A stretch of 64,000 nt of DNA, from assembly GCA_013365365.1 (NCBI GenBank), contig JABVXU010000015.1:352263-416262 (forward strand), given 5' to 3'. Under the pieces are notes generated by a model, which was given only the letters and a program-made list of their open reading frames with translations, made no database searches and was not told the DNA's origin. Both the position numbers and the translations under genes were made by a program. The DNA comes from Cruorifilaria tuberocauda. Taxonomy: Eukaryota; Nematoda; Chromadorea; Rhabditida; Onchocercidae. Numbering within the stretch: the first letter of the stretch is position 1; each line of letters starts with the position of its first letter. Positions 13,301 through 26,100 of this stretch are shown one piece after another.

Positions 13301-13742
13301 CGCTACTGATACTGCTGTAACTAACGCTGCTACTATTACTGATACTGCAACTACTGATGCCGATAGTGATGCTGATACTGTTGATAGTAAAGATGGCATA
13401 AATAGCGTTCCCACTAGTACTGCTAGTGATGCTAATACTGCAGCCAATATTGCTTATACTCCCACTAATGCTGCTACTACTGCATCTGATGTTGATACTA
13501 CGTTTGTCCACATTGATACAACAACTGCTGATACTGATACTACTTCCACTGATGCTGATATAACTACTGCTGATTTAGATACTACTACTGTTGCTGGTAG
13601 TGATATTACTGCTTCTGATGCTAATACTATTGCTGATACTATTTCTGCTGATGCTACTACTGCTGATTTTGATATCACTGCCGCTGATGATGATACTGCT
13701 TCTGCTAATAGTACTATTTTCACCACCGATACTCCGAAATGA
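10310..13742 (+). CDS. Secreted class-3 (fungal-type) lipase with low-complexity C-terminal tail
   Basis: Predicted extracellular triacylglycerol lipase or esterase of the alpha/beta-hydrolase Lipase_3 family, which is large in nematodes. Seven exons join in frame to 536 residues: 10310-10449, 10712-10927, 11092-11227, 11700-11864, 12131-12322, 12605-12736, 13113-13742. A signal peptide (MSQITLLLLAFCVVINGD) is followed by a cysteine-rich segment (DCSKYKDCASCV, RYCGWH). The catalytic triad is visible: nucleophile in GHSLGAS (S224), Asp in HRGDP (D282) and His in LDHTNYF (H349). The blocks QLGVWEKFEGGG and TFGEPRTGN are typical of the worm family. Residues after about 378 form an unusual tail of ~159 residues, almost only Thr, Ala, Asp, Ser, Ile and Val, encoded by ACT/GCT/GAT repeats. 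It is probably disordered and may be O-glycosylated. The acceptor of exon 3 (CCATTAAG) is weak, but it is the only one that keeps the conserved KRYEVECDQ block in frame. Confidence 0.9.
13260..13739 (+). repeat. Trinucleotide-type coding repeat in the lipase tail
   Basis: About 480 bp made mainly of ACT, GCT, GAT, ATT and ACA codons in irregular order (for example ACTGCTGATACTGATACTAC). All six frames are unusually open here because of the composition, so the long antisense frames opposite it are not genes. The tail could vary in length between isolates. Confidence 0.85.
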
Positions 13743-13836
13743 TGAACTCTTCTAAAAATATCCCAAGTGATGTACATAGTATTGATGAAATCAGTTTTGA
13801 ATTACAAATTTTTTAAAAAGAAAAACGCTTGATTTC

Positions 13837-13885
13837 ATTCATAAATTTAATACTGGGATGAAATCCCAGTATTAAATTTATGAAT
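13837..13885. terminator. Perfect 23-bp-stem hairpin after the lipase gene
   Basis: The left arm 13837-13859 and right arm 13863-13885 are exact reverse complements with a 3-nt loop (GAA); the core is TAATACTGGGAT / ATCCCAGTATTA. It starts 95 nt after the lipase stop. Its right base overlaps the only nearby AATAAA (13883-13888). It may be a 3' UTR element, a polyadenylation control element, or the remnant of a small inverted-repeat element. Confidence 0.9.
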
Positions 13886-13888
13886 AAA
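13883..13888 (+). terminator. Poly(A) signal of the lipase gene
   Basis: AATAAA lies 141 nt after the lipase stop, partly inside the base of the hairpin stem. Confidence 0.5.
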
Positions 13889-16800
13889 ATGCACTGCTGA
13901 AAAGGATTACTAATCTTTAATTATGCTATCTTTATAATTTACTTCGAACAATTATGCTCGAAAATTGGCTGATTGCAAATACAATAAAATTCTACCGCAG
14001 ATATTAATCGAATGATAAAATCTCTCGTCGTAATCCTTGCTCAAAGATATAATACTATGAACCATTTTATCATGATATCATTTTTGTAATTACCTTGTCC
14101 CATTGATGATAATTTCATTTTTTGAACTAGTTAAGCAAACATTCTAGCCAAAAATTATGGCATAAGCAAAGAAAGCTTTCAACGTTAGAGCTGAACCAAT
14201 ATCACCATAGATATCAAATAAACGTGTTCAAAGTGAAGCTTACTAACTTCATATGTCGTACTTACTGAAAAATATTGGTTAAAGGAGGAAGAAAATCTTT
14301 ACATTATCAAATATTGTTTCTATTTAAGAAAGAAATGCTTTCTTAATATAAAACACGTATAATTTTAATTACTTGTTTCTTATTTTGCACTTCAGTTTCA
14401 TTCCTTTTTAACTTTTTATCTGTTTTATACGCACTTTCTATTAAGAGAATTATATTACATAACAAATAAATCTAAATAATCCGGTCCTTTCCATGAGTTC
14501 AAATTGAGCAGAATGCATAATATCAATAACGTACTTGGCTCAGAAACTGTTTGCGCGTATATGTACAGTGGGCTTGTAAAACAATCTTTTAAAAGTTCCC
14601 AGAAACTTATAATCACAAATTAAATTGTCGACGTTAGCTATTTGTCATACTGAACGAAAAACTGACGAATTTACGTGAGCCGTCTTCTGATCTTTGGATG
14701 TTTGAAAAAATGGCCGGAATTAACCGGTGAAATATGTCTGTTTGGAGTGGTAAAGGTTGAACTATTTAGTTCAATGCATAAATTAGGTTGTCGATGAGTC
14801 ACATTATCATTATACTAATTAGTGAAAAATTACAGGACATCTAAGCTAAAGGAGAATCACAAAATTAAGAAAAATGATTTCCCATTCCTTTTTAAGCAGA
14901 TATAGGAGGCCGAAAATTCTACTAATCTCACATAATGAAATTATCAGTAAAACTTTTTTGTTCAAGCGCCAATCTATGACACTCTTTTTCTCATTTACAT
15001 CACATGGGAAAGTAAAATTTTCAGTATCATCTTTTTTCTTTTCATTGTTTGATAATATCTCTTGGTCAGTAATAAAAGTAGAGAATCATATTTAATAGCA
15101 TTAAATTGATTATAGCATTCAACCCAATTGAAAATTGAACCCAATTCTATATCTAATGAAAATTTAGGGCAATTAAGAATAAAAGCCTTGAAACAACGAT
15201 TTGTTTCTTTTATGTAAACATAATTAACATAATATTTACTAAACTTCGGCTAAACTATTAGCAATTTACTCTTTCCATTCAAAAATTGAAAAGAGAGAGT
15301 ATCAAGTGATAAGGTTTAATACATCGTATGAATATGATGTGCAGAAAATTTCCAAATTTCATTATTCTTGAGTGGTATCGATAATCATTGCTATTTCTTG
15401 CGATTTATATAATTTCGCAGTTAGCGAAATATGCTTGTTAAAAAATAATTCAAGAATTCATTGAAAGTTAATCAAAATTTTCCTTTGTTTTATTTAACGT
15501 CATTGAAAATATGCAATTTGGGATTAAATTATCATACGTTTACAGTCTGTTCTTTATATCTTTTTAATCTTTCCCTCTTTCGTACTCTTTCCCGTATTGA
15601 TATATAAAACACTTTTTGGATTTTTCATACATCACACAGCAGTTTGCAATTAGCCCATGAATTCGCCGTGTTTGTGACAGATGCTTGCAAATTTTTTTTT
15701 TACATTGAATCCGAAAATAATTCAACGAATAATACCACCATGATAACCTGATTTTTCAATTAAAAGAAGAGAACAAAGATAAATGTCAGACGAAAGTTAG
15801 TTTTAAATGACCAAAACTTGCTAAATATCATTCGTGATTATTGGTAAAAGATGTTTTAATAAAAGCATAATAAATGAATTAAAAGTGGGAATATCAGAAT
15901 TATCCTTTATTGCATTATCTTCCTAAATTATATTAATATGCTGCTGTCCGATGGATACCGTTCCATCTATTTTATTGTATTATTTAATGGATTTGATGTA
16001 TTAATAATCAGGAATATGTGAATTACTATTTCTCCTATTTCAGTTAGTGCTGATTGGCAGTATTGCTATAATATAAGAAAATTTTCTCTCTTCAAAAAAA
16101 TAGAATTTCTAAATACTTTTAGGCATTATAACAGATTTTTCATCTGATATATATGAAAAAAACAAAACATAATAGAAAACAATATAAAACAATAAGAAAA
16201 TAACGAAATGAACTTTGAAACTTTGTTTTTGCAGCATCACTGAAATATAAATTAATCAAGAGAAAACAGAAAATGCAGCACTTATGCAGTTAACTTTCTT
16301 AACATTTCATCCTGATTTCAATTTCACCAAGTTTCGCACCTAACTTAAATCCATAACGTTTCCTGGACTAATCCAAAATTATGATTCTGCTCGGAATCAT
16401 AATCAGTCTTCGGCAGCTCAAACATGAATTTCTCTCTCTCTTAACAATCAAAATCTTCAGCTTGTTCTTTAATCTATCCTTAGGCGTTTAGGGATTTCAG
16501 GCGCGTCGCATGCAACACGGATAAAATTTCCTGTTTAATCAATGGTGGGAATTTATTAGTGATGGTTCAGCATGAAGATTTAACGTTATATGAGGTATCA
16601 AAAAGGGGGGTGAATTGCGATCTGACAAGTCCTGCACGATTAGCATTACGATGAGGACGACAAATTGAGAACTTTTCGTTAGCAGTTTGAAATAAGGTGA
16701 AATGAACCTATGTTATATTTGGGATAAAGTGAGAATAGAAAATGCTGTTGTCTGGACGGAATATTGAAAAAAATTATATGGAAGTTAACAAAGTAATTTA

Positions 16801-17114
16801 ATGGTGAAGTGATAAAGTTGATGATGAACAAGTCATTATAATTTTTTCTCCATGATAACTTTTTAGGAATGATTTCCTCTCGAAAAGCTTCACCTGATCA
16901 GTAATGTGTAAGGAATTTAGGCTAATTTTGACATAACATGAAACTCTCCTTTGGCTTAATGGTAGTCATCTAATCAATTAAATCGGAAATTAGTTAAATG
17001 TCTAGCTAGTCATATTATGTATCGGGAATATATGATTTTCCAACATTTAAGTACCCTATGTTGTTATCCTGCTGCACGATTTAATTTGTGCTGTCAATTC
17101 TTTTTCTTTTTCAG
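13889..17114. other. Intergenic region, lipase / Spindly
   Basis: About 3.2 kb of AT-rich sequence without a supported gene on either strand. A 73-codon open frame at 14874-15095 looks random. The stretch from about 16.45 to 16.7 kb is less AT-rich and may belong to the Spindly promoter region. Confidence 0.55.
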
Positions 17115-17155
17115 GGATTTCAATTAATACAAGAGTTATTAGGAATGTGTTCATA
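17101..17155 (+). promoter_or_regulatory. Acceptor and 5' UTR of the Spindly gene
   Basis: A strong polypyrimidine acceptor (TTTTTCTTTTTCAG) ends at 17114, followed by a 41-nt leader to the ATG at 17156. It is the likely spliced-leader addition site. Confidence 0.5.
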
Positions 17156-20100
17156 ATGGAAGATGAAACTGAAGTGCTCAAGTAAGGTTACTTTGTAGAT
17201 TTTCGTAAGATCTGCTCTAGATTTCTATATTTTCATTCATTTTTTTGATTTGTACAAGATATGGAATAATAAATTCGGTGGATTTTCTTATGATCTCAGG
17301 TGTAAATATCTGACAGATTTTCGTAAGACTTTGATAAAAGTGCTTGTGAGTACAATTGAATTTAAAATTATTATAAAATGTAGATATATAAAAGTAACAA
17401 TTGAAAATTACTTTGCTGCTTAATTAACATTTCTTAGCATATGGCATACTTAAAATGTTGCACTTCATCCAGAATTTACTTGCCATAATTTCTGGTGCGT
17501 CCTAATATTTTGCTTCAGTAAATCATAGTTACAGGCTGAAATTAAAAGAATCAGAATCAAAACAAATAGCTATTGCCGAGTTAGCGAAAGAGATATTGGA
17601 AAAGGATAAGGATAAAGATCAACGTCTTTCTGCACTTGGTGAAGAAAATCTTCAGCAATCCAGGGTGTGCTTTTGTATTTACCTCGATTCCTTTATTTTT
17701 TTCTCCTTTTACTACAGTTTTATTTGTGCTATCTTTAAGGTTATCATTGTTATAAATATAGCAATAATGATGCATGTCAAAAGAATCAAATGATTTTGGT
17801 TTGAATTATCAAATCAGAAGTTGTTGAGATAATAAAATATCAATTATCAGTTGTTATTTCAGGACATTTCTCGGTTACAAGCACTGTTGAAAAATCGTGA
17901 CGAATATCTAGCTGATATTGAAAGTGAAGTGACAAAACTCCGTAATGAAATTATAGAAATAAACAGTACAAAAAGCGCTTATTTAGTCGAACTCGAGCAA
18001 AAATTGTCATCTCTTCGTGCCGAGGTTTCTTTTATAAAGTGAACTACTTTTCTTTTTTCTGTCTACATATTATTAGCTTATATAGTGGAATTGTTTCGAG
18101 ATTATCATATAGTATATGTTAGACTGTCACAATTATGTTTATATTAATTAAACTACTCACTTATTTTATTACTTTTTTATTGTTTATATTTATTTTTTCA
18201 AATTAATATTCTTTAACTGCATTAAAAAACGATAGATCGTTCATGTTTGCTTCGTGTTATAGTTTTTTCATCGCAATGCTAAGGTCTCTTGCTTTCTATT
18301 TTATAATTGCTTTAATTTCTCGCATTTTTTGGTAAAATAGCCAGCCTATCATTGTCTTTGAGTTATTGATTTTAAATTTGGCAATATCCAAAGCGAGATA
18401 GGAAGCGATTATAGAAGCAATCATTTACAGATAAACGAGAAGAATGGCATGTTGTTTGATCAAGAGCAAGAAATTCAAGAACTGAAAAAGACATTGGCAT
18501 CCAAAGAACAGGAATTGGAAAAAGTATCGCGAAAACCTGAAGTATCAATCAGTCAAACATATAACAGTTTCTCTGATTCTGAGCGGGCGAAATTGAATGG
18601 AAAAATAGTTAGCCTTCTACTCGCACGATTATTTTAGTATACCAGCAACTATGCTGTAATGCTTGCATGAGGTATCTGATCTCTTATATTTGTAATTGTT
18701 AGATTTCTTTGATTTTTTCAGGCAGAGATGGAACTGGAAAGGAATTTGATGTTGGATGAAATTTCACAGCTGCAAGATAAAATAGTCATGGTTAATCGAA
18801 ATTTAGACAGTGAACGAAGTCATGTTGAGGAGCTTTCAACGATATGTATTGGTTATAGACATGATGTCGAGGTTGTTTCACACTTTTTTTACTTCAAAAA
18901 TTGCTTTTTTTAATTTTCTCCTGTAGAAAAAATTTGTATTAAGCAACTGTTTTTATCTTTTGACACATGTTGTTAAAATAGTATATTCAAGTTTGTTCGC
19001 TCAGTATCAGAGAAATTTGAACATATTGACAATTTAAAGGAATTAAAGAATCGATGTAATGAATTAAGTTCCGAGTTGGATGATTATCGCAGCAAAACAA
19101 AGATCGCCAAGAGAGGGAACTCAATGTTTTTTGAGGTGAGTTGAACTTGTTTTTGATTTCTGTAAAACAAAAATTTTCACAACAATTTCTTTTTAAAGAT
19201 GTTGTCGTAATATCATTTTTGCTGTTGTTTGCTAATTTTCCAGTAACATGATGCCATTTCTGTCATTGTTATTTTAGGCTTCGTTTTTAGTTTGTTGATG
19301 AAAGGGTCAAACTGGAAAAAGATCTCCTAAAACTGAAATCTCAGAATGACTTTTTTGCTAGTCAGAAAGAAGTCTATGAGTTGGAAATAAACGAGCTGAG
19401 ACACGAACTGATGCTTGCATTAACCTTACGCACTAGTGAAAGAAATGCTGGTAAATAATTGTTTAATCATGTACAAGATGTTTAATGAAATATTCTTTAA
19501 GATAGGAGAGGTGTCTGAATTCTTTGATGTTCCAAAGAAAAGTAGGTTATTTTTTTATGCATGCCAGTTTTTGTGGTTTTTAAATGCTATACAATGCTAA
19601 AAGAGTGTGCACGCGATGATACTATAAATTCAAGTATTTGTCGTATTTGTTGTTTTCTGGGGTTTTCAGATAATTTTCATTTGATGATATTGATCCACTT
19701 AGAGAATTTAATTACTCATTTTTATCCTAATTCATGATTAATTTAAGGCAATGATACGATTATGTTACAACTAGAAATTTCTCGCTTGCGCACTCAATTG
19801 ACAGCGCTTAACTCCAAGTTATTGGAGAAATGCAAGGATAGTGTGGAGCTTGAGGCAGAGGCTATTTCAAATAATTCCGAGATGGTTGATTTGAAGGAAT
19901 ATGCGTTCAACAGTTTGAAGTCGTTTTTTTTTTATCGTGTCTCCCCTTGTTTATATACAAACTTTGATAGGATTCGGGAATAAGAAGATGCAAAGAAATT
20001 GTCTAATAACAAACTGTACCATATCAGTTATGATACCAAAACTTAGCTGTAATTGATTATCACATTAAAAGTCCCAATTAGAGTGACCTCGAATTTTTAA

Positions 20101-21709
20101 TTCACCAATAGCACGTGCAGTTAGCTTTCGAAATTGAAATTCTTTATATCTTATAATGAAGTTCACAGTTTTGTTTATTTCTTCTATCAACTTTATTGTA
20201 GAGAAGAGGTCAAAATGTTAACTCTAAAGTTAGACAGAGCAGAGAAGGAGCGCATGGAATATTTTGATAAAGTTCAAGAATCTGAGAATCGATATTCAGA
20301 AGAACGCAGGCGTTCCCGAAAACTCCTGAATGAAGTGGAATGTCTGAAAAGACGACTTGTACTGGAACAGAAGAAGAGTTCCAATAATGCACTCTCGAAA
20401 GCACTTATGTCTTCAAAAGGTTTAACATTTCTGTTTCATCTTAAAATTAGAAGTGTTTTTTATTTTGACTTTATATGATTTATTCGGCAAGTTTTATTTC
20501 ACATGGTATGGAATAGTTATTTTTCTTTGCATATTTAACTTAATATTATTGATGATTTTAGAAATCCTATCAGAAAAGATTACTGACTTCAACGAAAAAA
20601 TTGCTAATATCAATCAAATTGATGGAGATGATCCAATTATCAGCGAAATTCAAAGCTCATTTACACTATCGAATTGCTCTCTAGCATCTGCCAAGCGTCC
20701 ATTGAGGAAAGAAGAAATCGCGAATATTGCGAGTGGTATTTTGCTTTAAGTCTTATACATTTCTAGCAAATTTGTACCATATCGATCGATTTATTGATTT
20801 AGATGTGCCTAAGTCATTCTGTGAATGTTCAGATGGCTTTACAATACCTCAATTAAATGTATTACGCTGTTCACATTTTGAGTAAAAAAATATAATTTTT
20901 TTTTCGGGCCACGAACAGCTGAAGAAGAGAATTGAAGATTTTACACTGTTTTAATGGTTATTTGAAATCATTGATGGATAGCTATTTGTATGATTAAGCT
21001 GAATTTCTTACATCTCTATGTACTTACTTTATTAGATACAGGCAAGTCATTAGAAGACTGCTTTATAAAGATGACCTACATATTCGCTTAATAAAGTCAG
21101 TGGATTGCAGTTCTTTAGACTTAATTTTAATTATTTTCAAGGAATAAAAACAATTCCCACTGAATTTGCATCTGATAATGATCAAAATGAAGCACCGCAT
21201 GTATTGTTTGAGTTAAAAAAACCACCAAATACTGGCAATAAGGAAATGTCTACTGAGAAGCGATCGAAATTTCAAGTTTGTTAACTTAGTTAGCTTATTG
21301 TGATTAGACTACAGCAAAACATATTTGTATTTAAATCTCTTTGGAATGATAATGATTAGATGCAGTACTTCACTTAAAGGAAAACATGGTAATCAGTCAT
21401 CTTATGACTTACAATCTTTTATCAGTGGGCGGTATAGCTTAAAAACTTTTGTATTATTTTACTTAGAAAAAAAATGTAGTAACGCTTATCTAGTTTGCAA
21501 TTCTTCGCTAATAGAATTAAACTTCTTCAACGATTGATTTTTTAGAGTATCTTGTGGAAAACAAATTTTTTTGGAATTCTTTTTCTTTTCAGTTGCGAGA
21601 TGAAGGATTTAGTCAGTCGGCAACGGATCAGGCCAAAAATTTGCGTTTGAGACGACCAAAACCACAACGAAGAATAATGAGAAGGGTTTGTGTGAATTTG
21701 CCTATATAA
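17156..21709 (+). CDS. spdl-1: Spindly (SPDL-1), kinetochore dynein/dynactin adaptor
   Basis: Coiled-coil adaptor that links the RZZ complex at kinetochores to dynein-dynactin, needed for chromosome alignment and checkpoint silencing. Twelve exons join in frame to 587 residues (human Spindly is about 605): 17156-17181, 17535-17664, 17863-18024, 18431-18607, 18722-18871, 18992-19135, 19291-19450, 19748-19919, 20202-20419, 20562-20735, 21142-21275, 21593-21709. The key evidence is the Spindly motif: GNSMFFE at residues 257-263 followed by FVDERVKLEKDLLKLKSQND, matching the human GNSLFAEVEDRR region that contacts the dynactin pointed end. Most of the rest is heptad-like coiled coil. The CC1-box position near residue 23 reads AELAKEIL, lacking the usual glycine. 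The C-terminal ~90 residues are basic and unstructured, with RLRRPKPQRRIMRR near the end. The acceptor of exon 6 (ATATTCAAG) is less typical but keeps the frame. The last exon could splice further, but it reads to a stop at 21709. Confidence 0.82.
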
Positions 21710-23092
21710 AAGTTAATTATTAAAGAATTAGCCTACGGAAAAGTCTCGTAATGTGAATTGTAACAGATGAAATTCTTACCTTAAAAAGAAGCAGGTATTG
21801 TTAAACTTACTGAATGAATGTGATTACTTCCGTAGTTCCTAGCTAAGTATCCGAATAGCGAGATTTCATGATTTGCGTTTGATCTTTGAAGCATTTTATT
21901 TCTCAAAAAATAGATATGAGATAAGTTACGGCTTATGCAGGAATAATACTTGAGGCAAATTTGGCGTATGGTTATCTTTTATTTTTTTTGATAAAATCTC
22001 TTTACTAATGATTACGGTTCGCTCTTATCTCATTTATAGTGTTAGTGTTTTATAAGGTTATGTCAGTGATTTGATGATGTATGTTAGTTGAATGCTTATG
22101 ATAGCTGTTGGTGAAGAAAGAATTTTTAGGTATGCGAAGCTGGTAGTCTGTGAAATGAGATGTCTGCTATAGTTCATTCCACAAAACAGAAATTTGTAAA
22201 TCATCACTATGCATCGCTTCATAGCTTCTATAATTTGTTGATGCTCTGGATGAAATTAATTTGGTAATGAAAGCAATCCATGATTTTGTAGTGAGAAAGT
22301 TTTGCTTCAGATTTCACTTTTTAGAAATTATGGAAAAAGATCTTTATTTGATCTCTATAATACAGTCCCACCTTGCATTTTTCCCCCTTATTTCAAGATA
22401 TTTTGAATGTTATTATACTTGTAGACGAATATATTTCATTAACATTTCTCTTCTTTGCGTTCCTCTTCTGAATATAATACTGGCTTTCAGTATCATTCCA
22501 CTTCATGACTGACTTGTATTTCAGACATGTTTATTGTGTTTTATAATAGATGAAATAAAGTGTCAATATCCTTGTATTTTTTGCTGTTTTTCGAGGTTTC
22601 GCAGCTATCCATTTTTCATTTTTAAGATATTAAGATACTTTAACATGTTTTAACTATTTCCGATCCGCGAAAACGATCCGGGAGAATGCAGTGTTTAGTT
22701 AAAGCTTACTTTTTCGTTTCAAAGCTCTTAAGATTAGGAGTTTCTAGGTTATTTACCTAGTTTCTAAGTAAATAACCTGGATTAGAAAACACCTTATGGT
22801 TCCTTTCAGCGAAGGAAAGAATCTCAAGGCATCTTCTATGTTTTATTTGGTTGTGTTAGTAATCGATGTATAGTAGTTTCACAAAATAGGAGTCCGATAA
22901 CTTTTGAGGGAGGATTTAGTGCGCGAAGCGGATACCGATATATATATTTTCATACTGTTTTGTGATAGTTATCGAGCAGACTGCGGTCGACTTTTCAGTT
23001 TTTATTGCAAGAGGCAAAATATTATTGCTTGGAGCAAGTATTCGTTTTCAGATTTTGTTACACAGTATTGGTAAAGAAGTAATTGTTTCTAG
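21710..23092. other. Intergenic region, Spindly / eIF2A
   Basis: About 1.4 kb on the same strand between two plus-strand genes. An 83-codon open frame at 22261-22512 has no family features and is not accepted. An AATAAA occurs near 22554. Two related TTTCTAGGT...ACCTAG palindromic words occur at 22743-22778 and 23086-23105. Confidence 0.55.
22746..22778. repeat. Short inverted repeat (11-bp arms)
   Basis: AGGTTATTTAC at 22746-22756 pairs perfectly with GTAAATAACCT at 22768-22778. The same core recurs at 23089-23105 as CTAGGTAAATAACCTAG, itself a 6-bp-arm palindrome lying just upstream of the eIF2A start. Confidence 0.8.
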
Positions 23093-23135
23093 GTAAATAA
23101 CCTAGTAAGCGAAGGAAATAACGGTGGATATTTTG

Positions 23136-26100
23136 ATGATGGGCGAGAATTTGCACTACGCTGGTTGGTTTTCTTAAGTTATGATTGTATATGGAAAGTA
23201 AAGTTATATATATGTATGTATATAACTACAATATATATATATGGCATTTGTATGTTTATTTTAGGGTAATGACATAGTCATTTTATACCTCAAGTTATGA
23301 AACTGTGCGACTGGAAATGCCATAACAAGTACCACAGCGCTTAAAAAATTTAATATTTTCTTCTGCAATATCTGCTATAAAGTATATGAAGTCTTCCTTT
23401 TAAGATGTTAATTTTCAGTGCGTAGTTCCAATGGATTCGGTATTATGAGGGGTATCAGCTCACCATCAAGGATATATGACAAATCTGAGTAGGCTTCTTC
23501 TTTTCCTCCTTTATTTTAACAAGTACCACAGCGCCCGCAAAATCTCCATGAATATATGAAATTATTTATCACAGTTTAGACTTTTTTCAGAGATCCGAAG
23601 TCACATCCTTGTCGGGTATTTCAATTCAGTAATACTGGACAATTTTTTTGTTATTGCGATACTGTCAGGTGTATATTTTCTTTTGTGTATTAAAGGTTTT
23701 TTTTATCCACATCATTAGTATAGCTCCAAAATGAACATAGTCAAGTGTCAGCTTTTCAAATGAGATTCCTGATATTAATCTTCTAACCATTTCGTTTTGT
23801 CGATTTATGATATTAGAAATTAAATAATAGAGTATAAGTCATTGTCCAAAGCATTTGGTGTTCACGCAAGCTGTGAATTGTAAATCTTCTGTTGGTTTTC
23901 AGGACAGTTTTGGTGGAAAGTTCCACTGGAAGGGAGATTTTTAATGTTGACTTACCACGTACTCATCAAATTATCTTTTCTCCAAGAGACCGTCTGCTAG
24001 CAGCATATGAACCATATGTTTCTTATGTTGCAAAAGCGGTTTGTCAAATTAATTATTTTGTTAATATTTTTAAGCCAAGTCACATAGTAGGTTTTTTAAA
24101 AAGGTGTAATTTTTTCAAGTTGTACTAGGCTGTGAAAGTGATATTCATTAGCAAGAAATATTGAACTGTAACTATAATTTGTCGTGGGATAAGAATTTGC
24201 GTTCTCATGAATTTTGGATAATTATCAGAGATGATAATTCTGCATGAGGTCAATTATTAGTGGCTTTTTTGCCATTAATGACATGATTGTGTATTAAACG
24301 TAACCTACTTCACAATTCAGCCATTTTGAGAGATCAATGCAGTTAAACCTCATTAATGACAACTAAATACTGGTATTTATTTCATTTCATTAGATAGTTT
24401 TAAGCTATTGTGCCATAGCCTTTCACTAACTTAAGCATTTTTAAGAAACTCATCTTTACTCAGTGTAACTGTTATATATTCGTGATCTTATATATTTATG
24501 CTGATAACGAGAACCTATGGTACAGTAGGCGATCTTTCTCTACGCAAGAAAAAGAAATGAAGTTCAAGTCCATAATGCACATGAATTCTAGTGTGGGAAT
24601 TGTATCATTTCCTTCGTACTTGGGAAACATGTGCGAAATGAAAAGGCTTTGATGTGAGCTCGCTCACGACCTTTGTCGTTGTGCGTGACGGTGAGCCGAC
24701 AAATTCAGATGATTTTTTTTAAGCAACTATTTCTGAGTACGTAACTTTTTGATGTTGTTGAGATATGAGTGAAGTAGCGATATCGTCTTTCGCTATAGAT
24801 TAGAAAATTCTGGTAAGCATATATACGTCCTTGAAAAGCTTCGTTTTTGGTAGTTAGAAATTTCATTTAGTGACTTATTTATGAAAGTGAACTAAATATT
24901 TGTGGGAATATTGAAACGACGTAAAATATCAGATGGAACATTATCAATTGTAATTTTCAGGCTGCAAATATCGAACAACGACAACCAACACCAAATCTCA
25001 GGTTATGGTCTCTTCCCGACGGAAAACATATCACCACATTAATTGCTCAAAAGCAGGTATACATACTTTAGTTGCTTAACTAAATCTATATAAATTTTAA
25101 ATCGTTTTTCATCTATTTTCTTCAGTTCCTGTTCTTGGTATTAAATATAGCATACGGTGATCAGGATTACATAGCGGCAAAAAATGACACAATGATAATG
25201 GATTATTTAATTTAGAACTCATGGAAAATCCAATGGACTGATGATGAAGTATATTCAGTTCGTTTGGTCGGATCAGAAATTTTAATTCATAAATATAATT
25301 CATTTGGTAAGATACTACTATGTAGAATAAAGGTATTAAATCAGTCAGTTTTATTTTTTGTAATTTTCTTAACAGGAAAGCAGTTGATCGATCAGGTTAA
25401 TATCATGCTGTATTTTTGTTTAATAAGTATATATTTTTTAATGTAGATCTATACTTATAGAGAAATATGAGTCAAAACTAGTAGTACGAAATGTTGAAAG
25501 CTGCTCACTGAGCCCTGGAATGGAGCCACATCATCTTGCAGTATATATTCCTGCGTCTGGTGGACAACCTGCATTGGTACAACTTAAGAGGTGATTTTAC
25601 GGTGTTACGGTTAAGTTAAAAAAAATATCTTTGTGCTTGTAAATTCTATTCTTTTGTGATTTTTTCTCAACAACATCATGGGCATATGTTTTCATTTTTC
25701 GAAAAATAAGATCCATCTTCTTCCAATTAATCGAATATTTTAGGTTGGATCACAAATTTACTACTGTGGCTAGCAAAACTCTCTTCAAATGCGATAAAGT
25801 TAATTTGTTATGGAGTTGCAAAGGTTTACTTTTAGCTTTTAACCTCCTGATCAAATTGCTGTTTTACTAGATTTATCAGATTATTGTCGTTCGGTACAAC
25901 CCAAGTAATGTTGTATAGTTTTTTGTTTTTTGAATGTCTAATTTTCGCTTCGATTATCCTTCGATTAATTCGATTACTAATCCAGATATACTGTGAAATA
26001 GCATTTTTAGCGGTCTTACTTTCTAACTTATGTCAAGGTTGTATTTTCAAGAATACTCTGAACATTTTTCAGGAAGTGCAATGATAGTAATGGCCATAGT

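Noticed and set aside
13170..13777. Long open frames on the minus strand opposite the lipase tail
   Set aside because: They are by-products of the trinucleotide-type repeat; the plus frame continues a well-supported gene.
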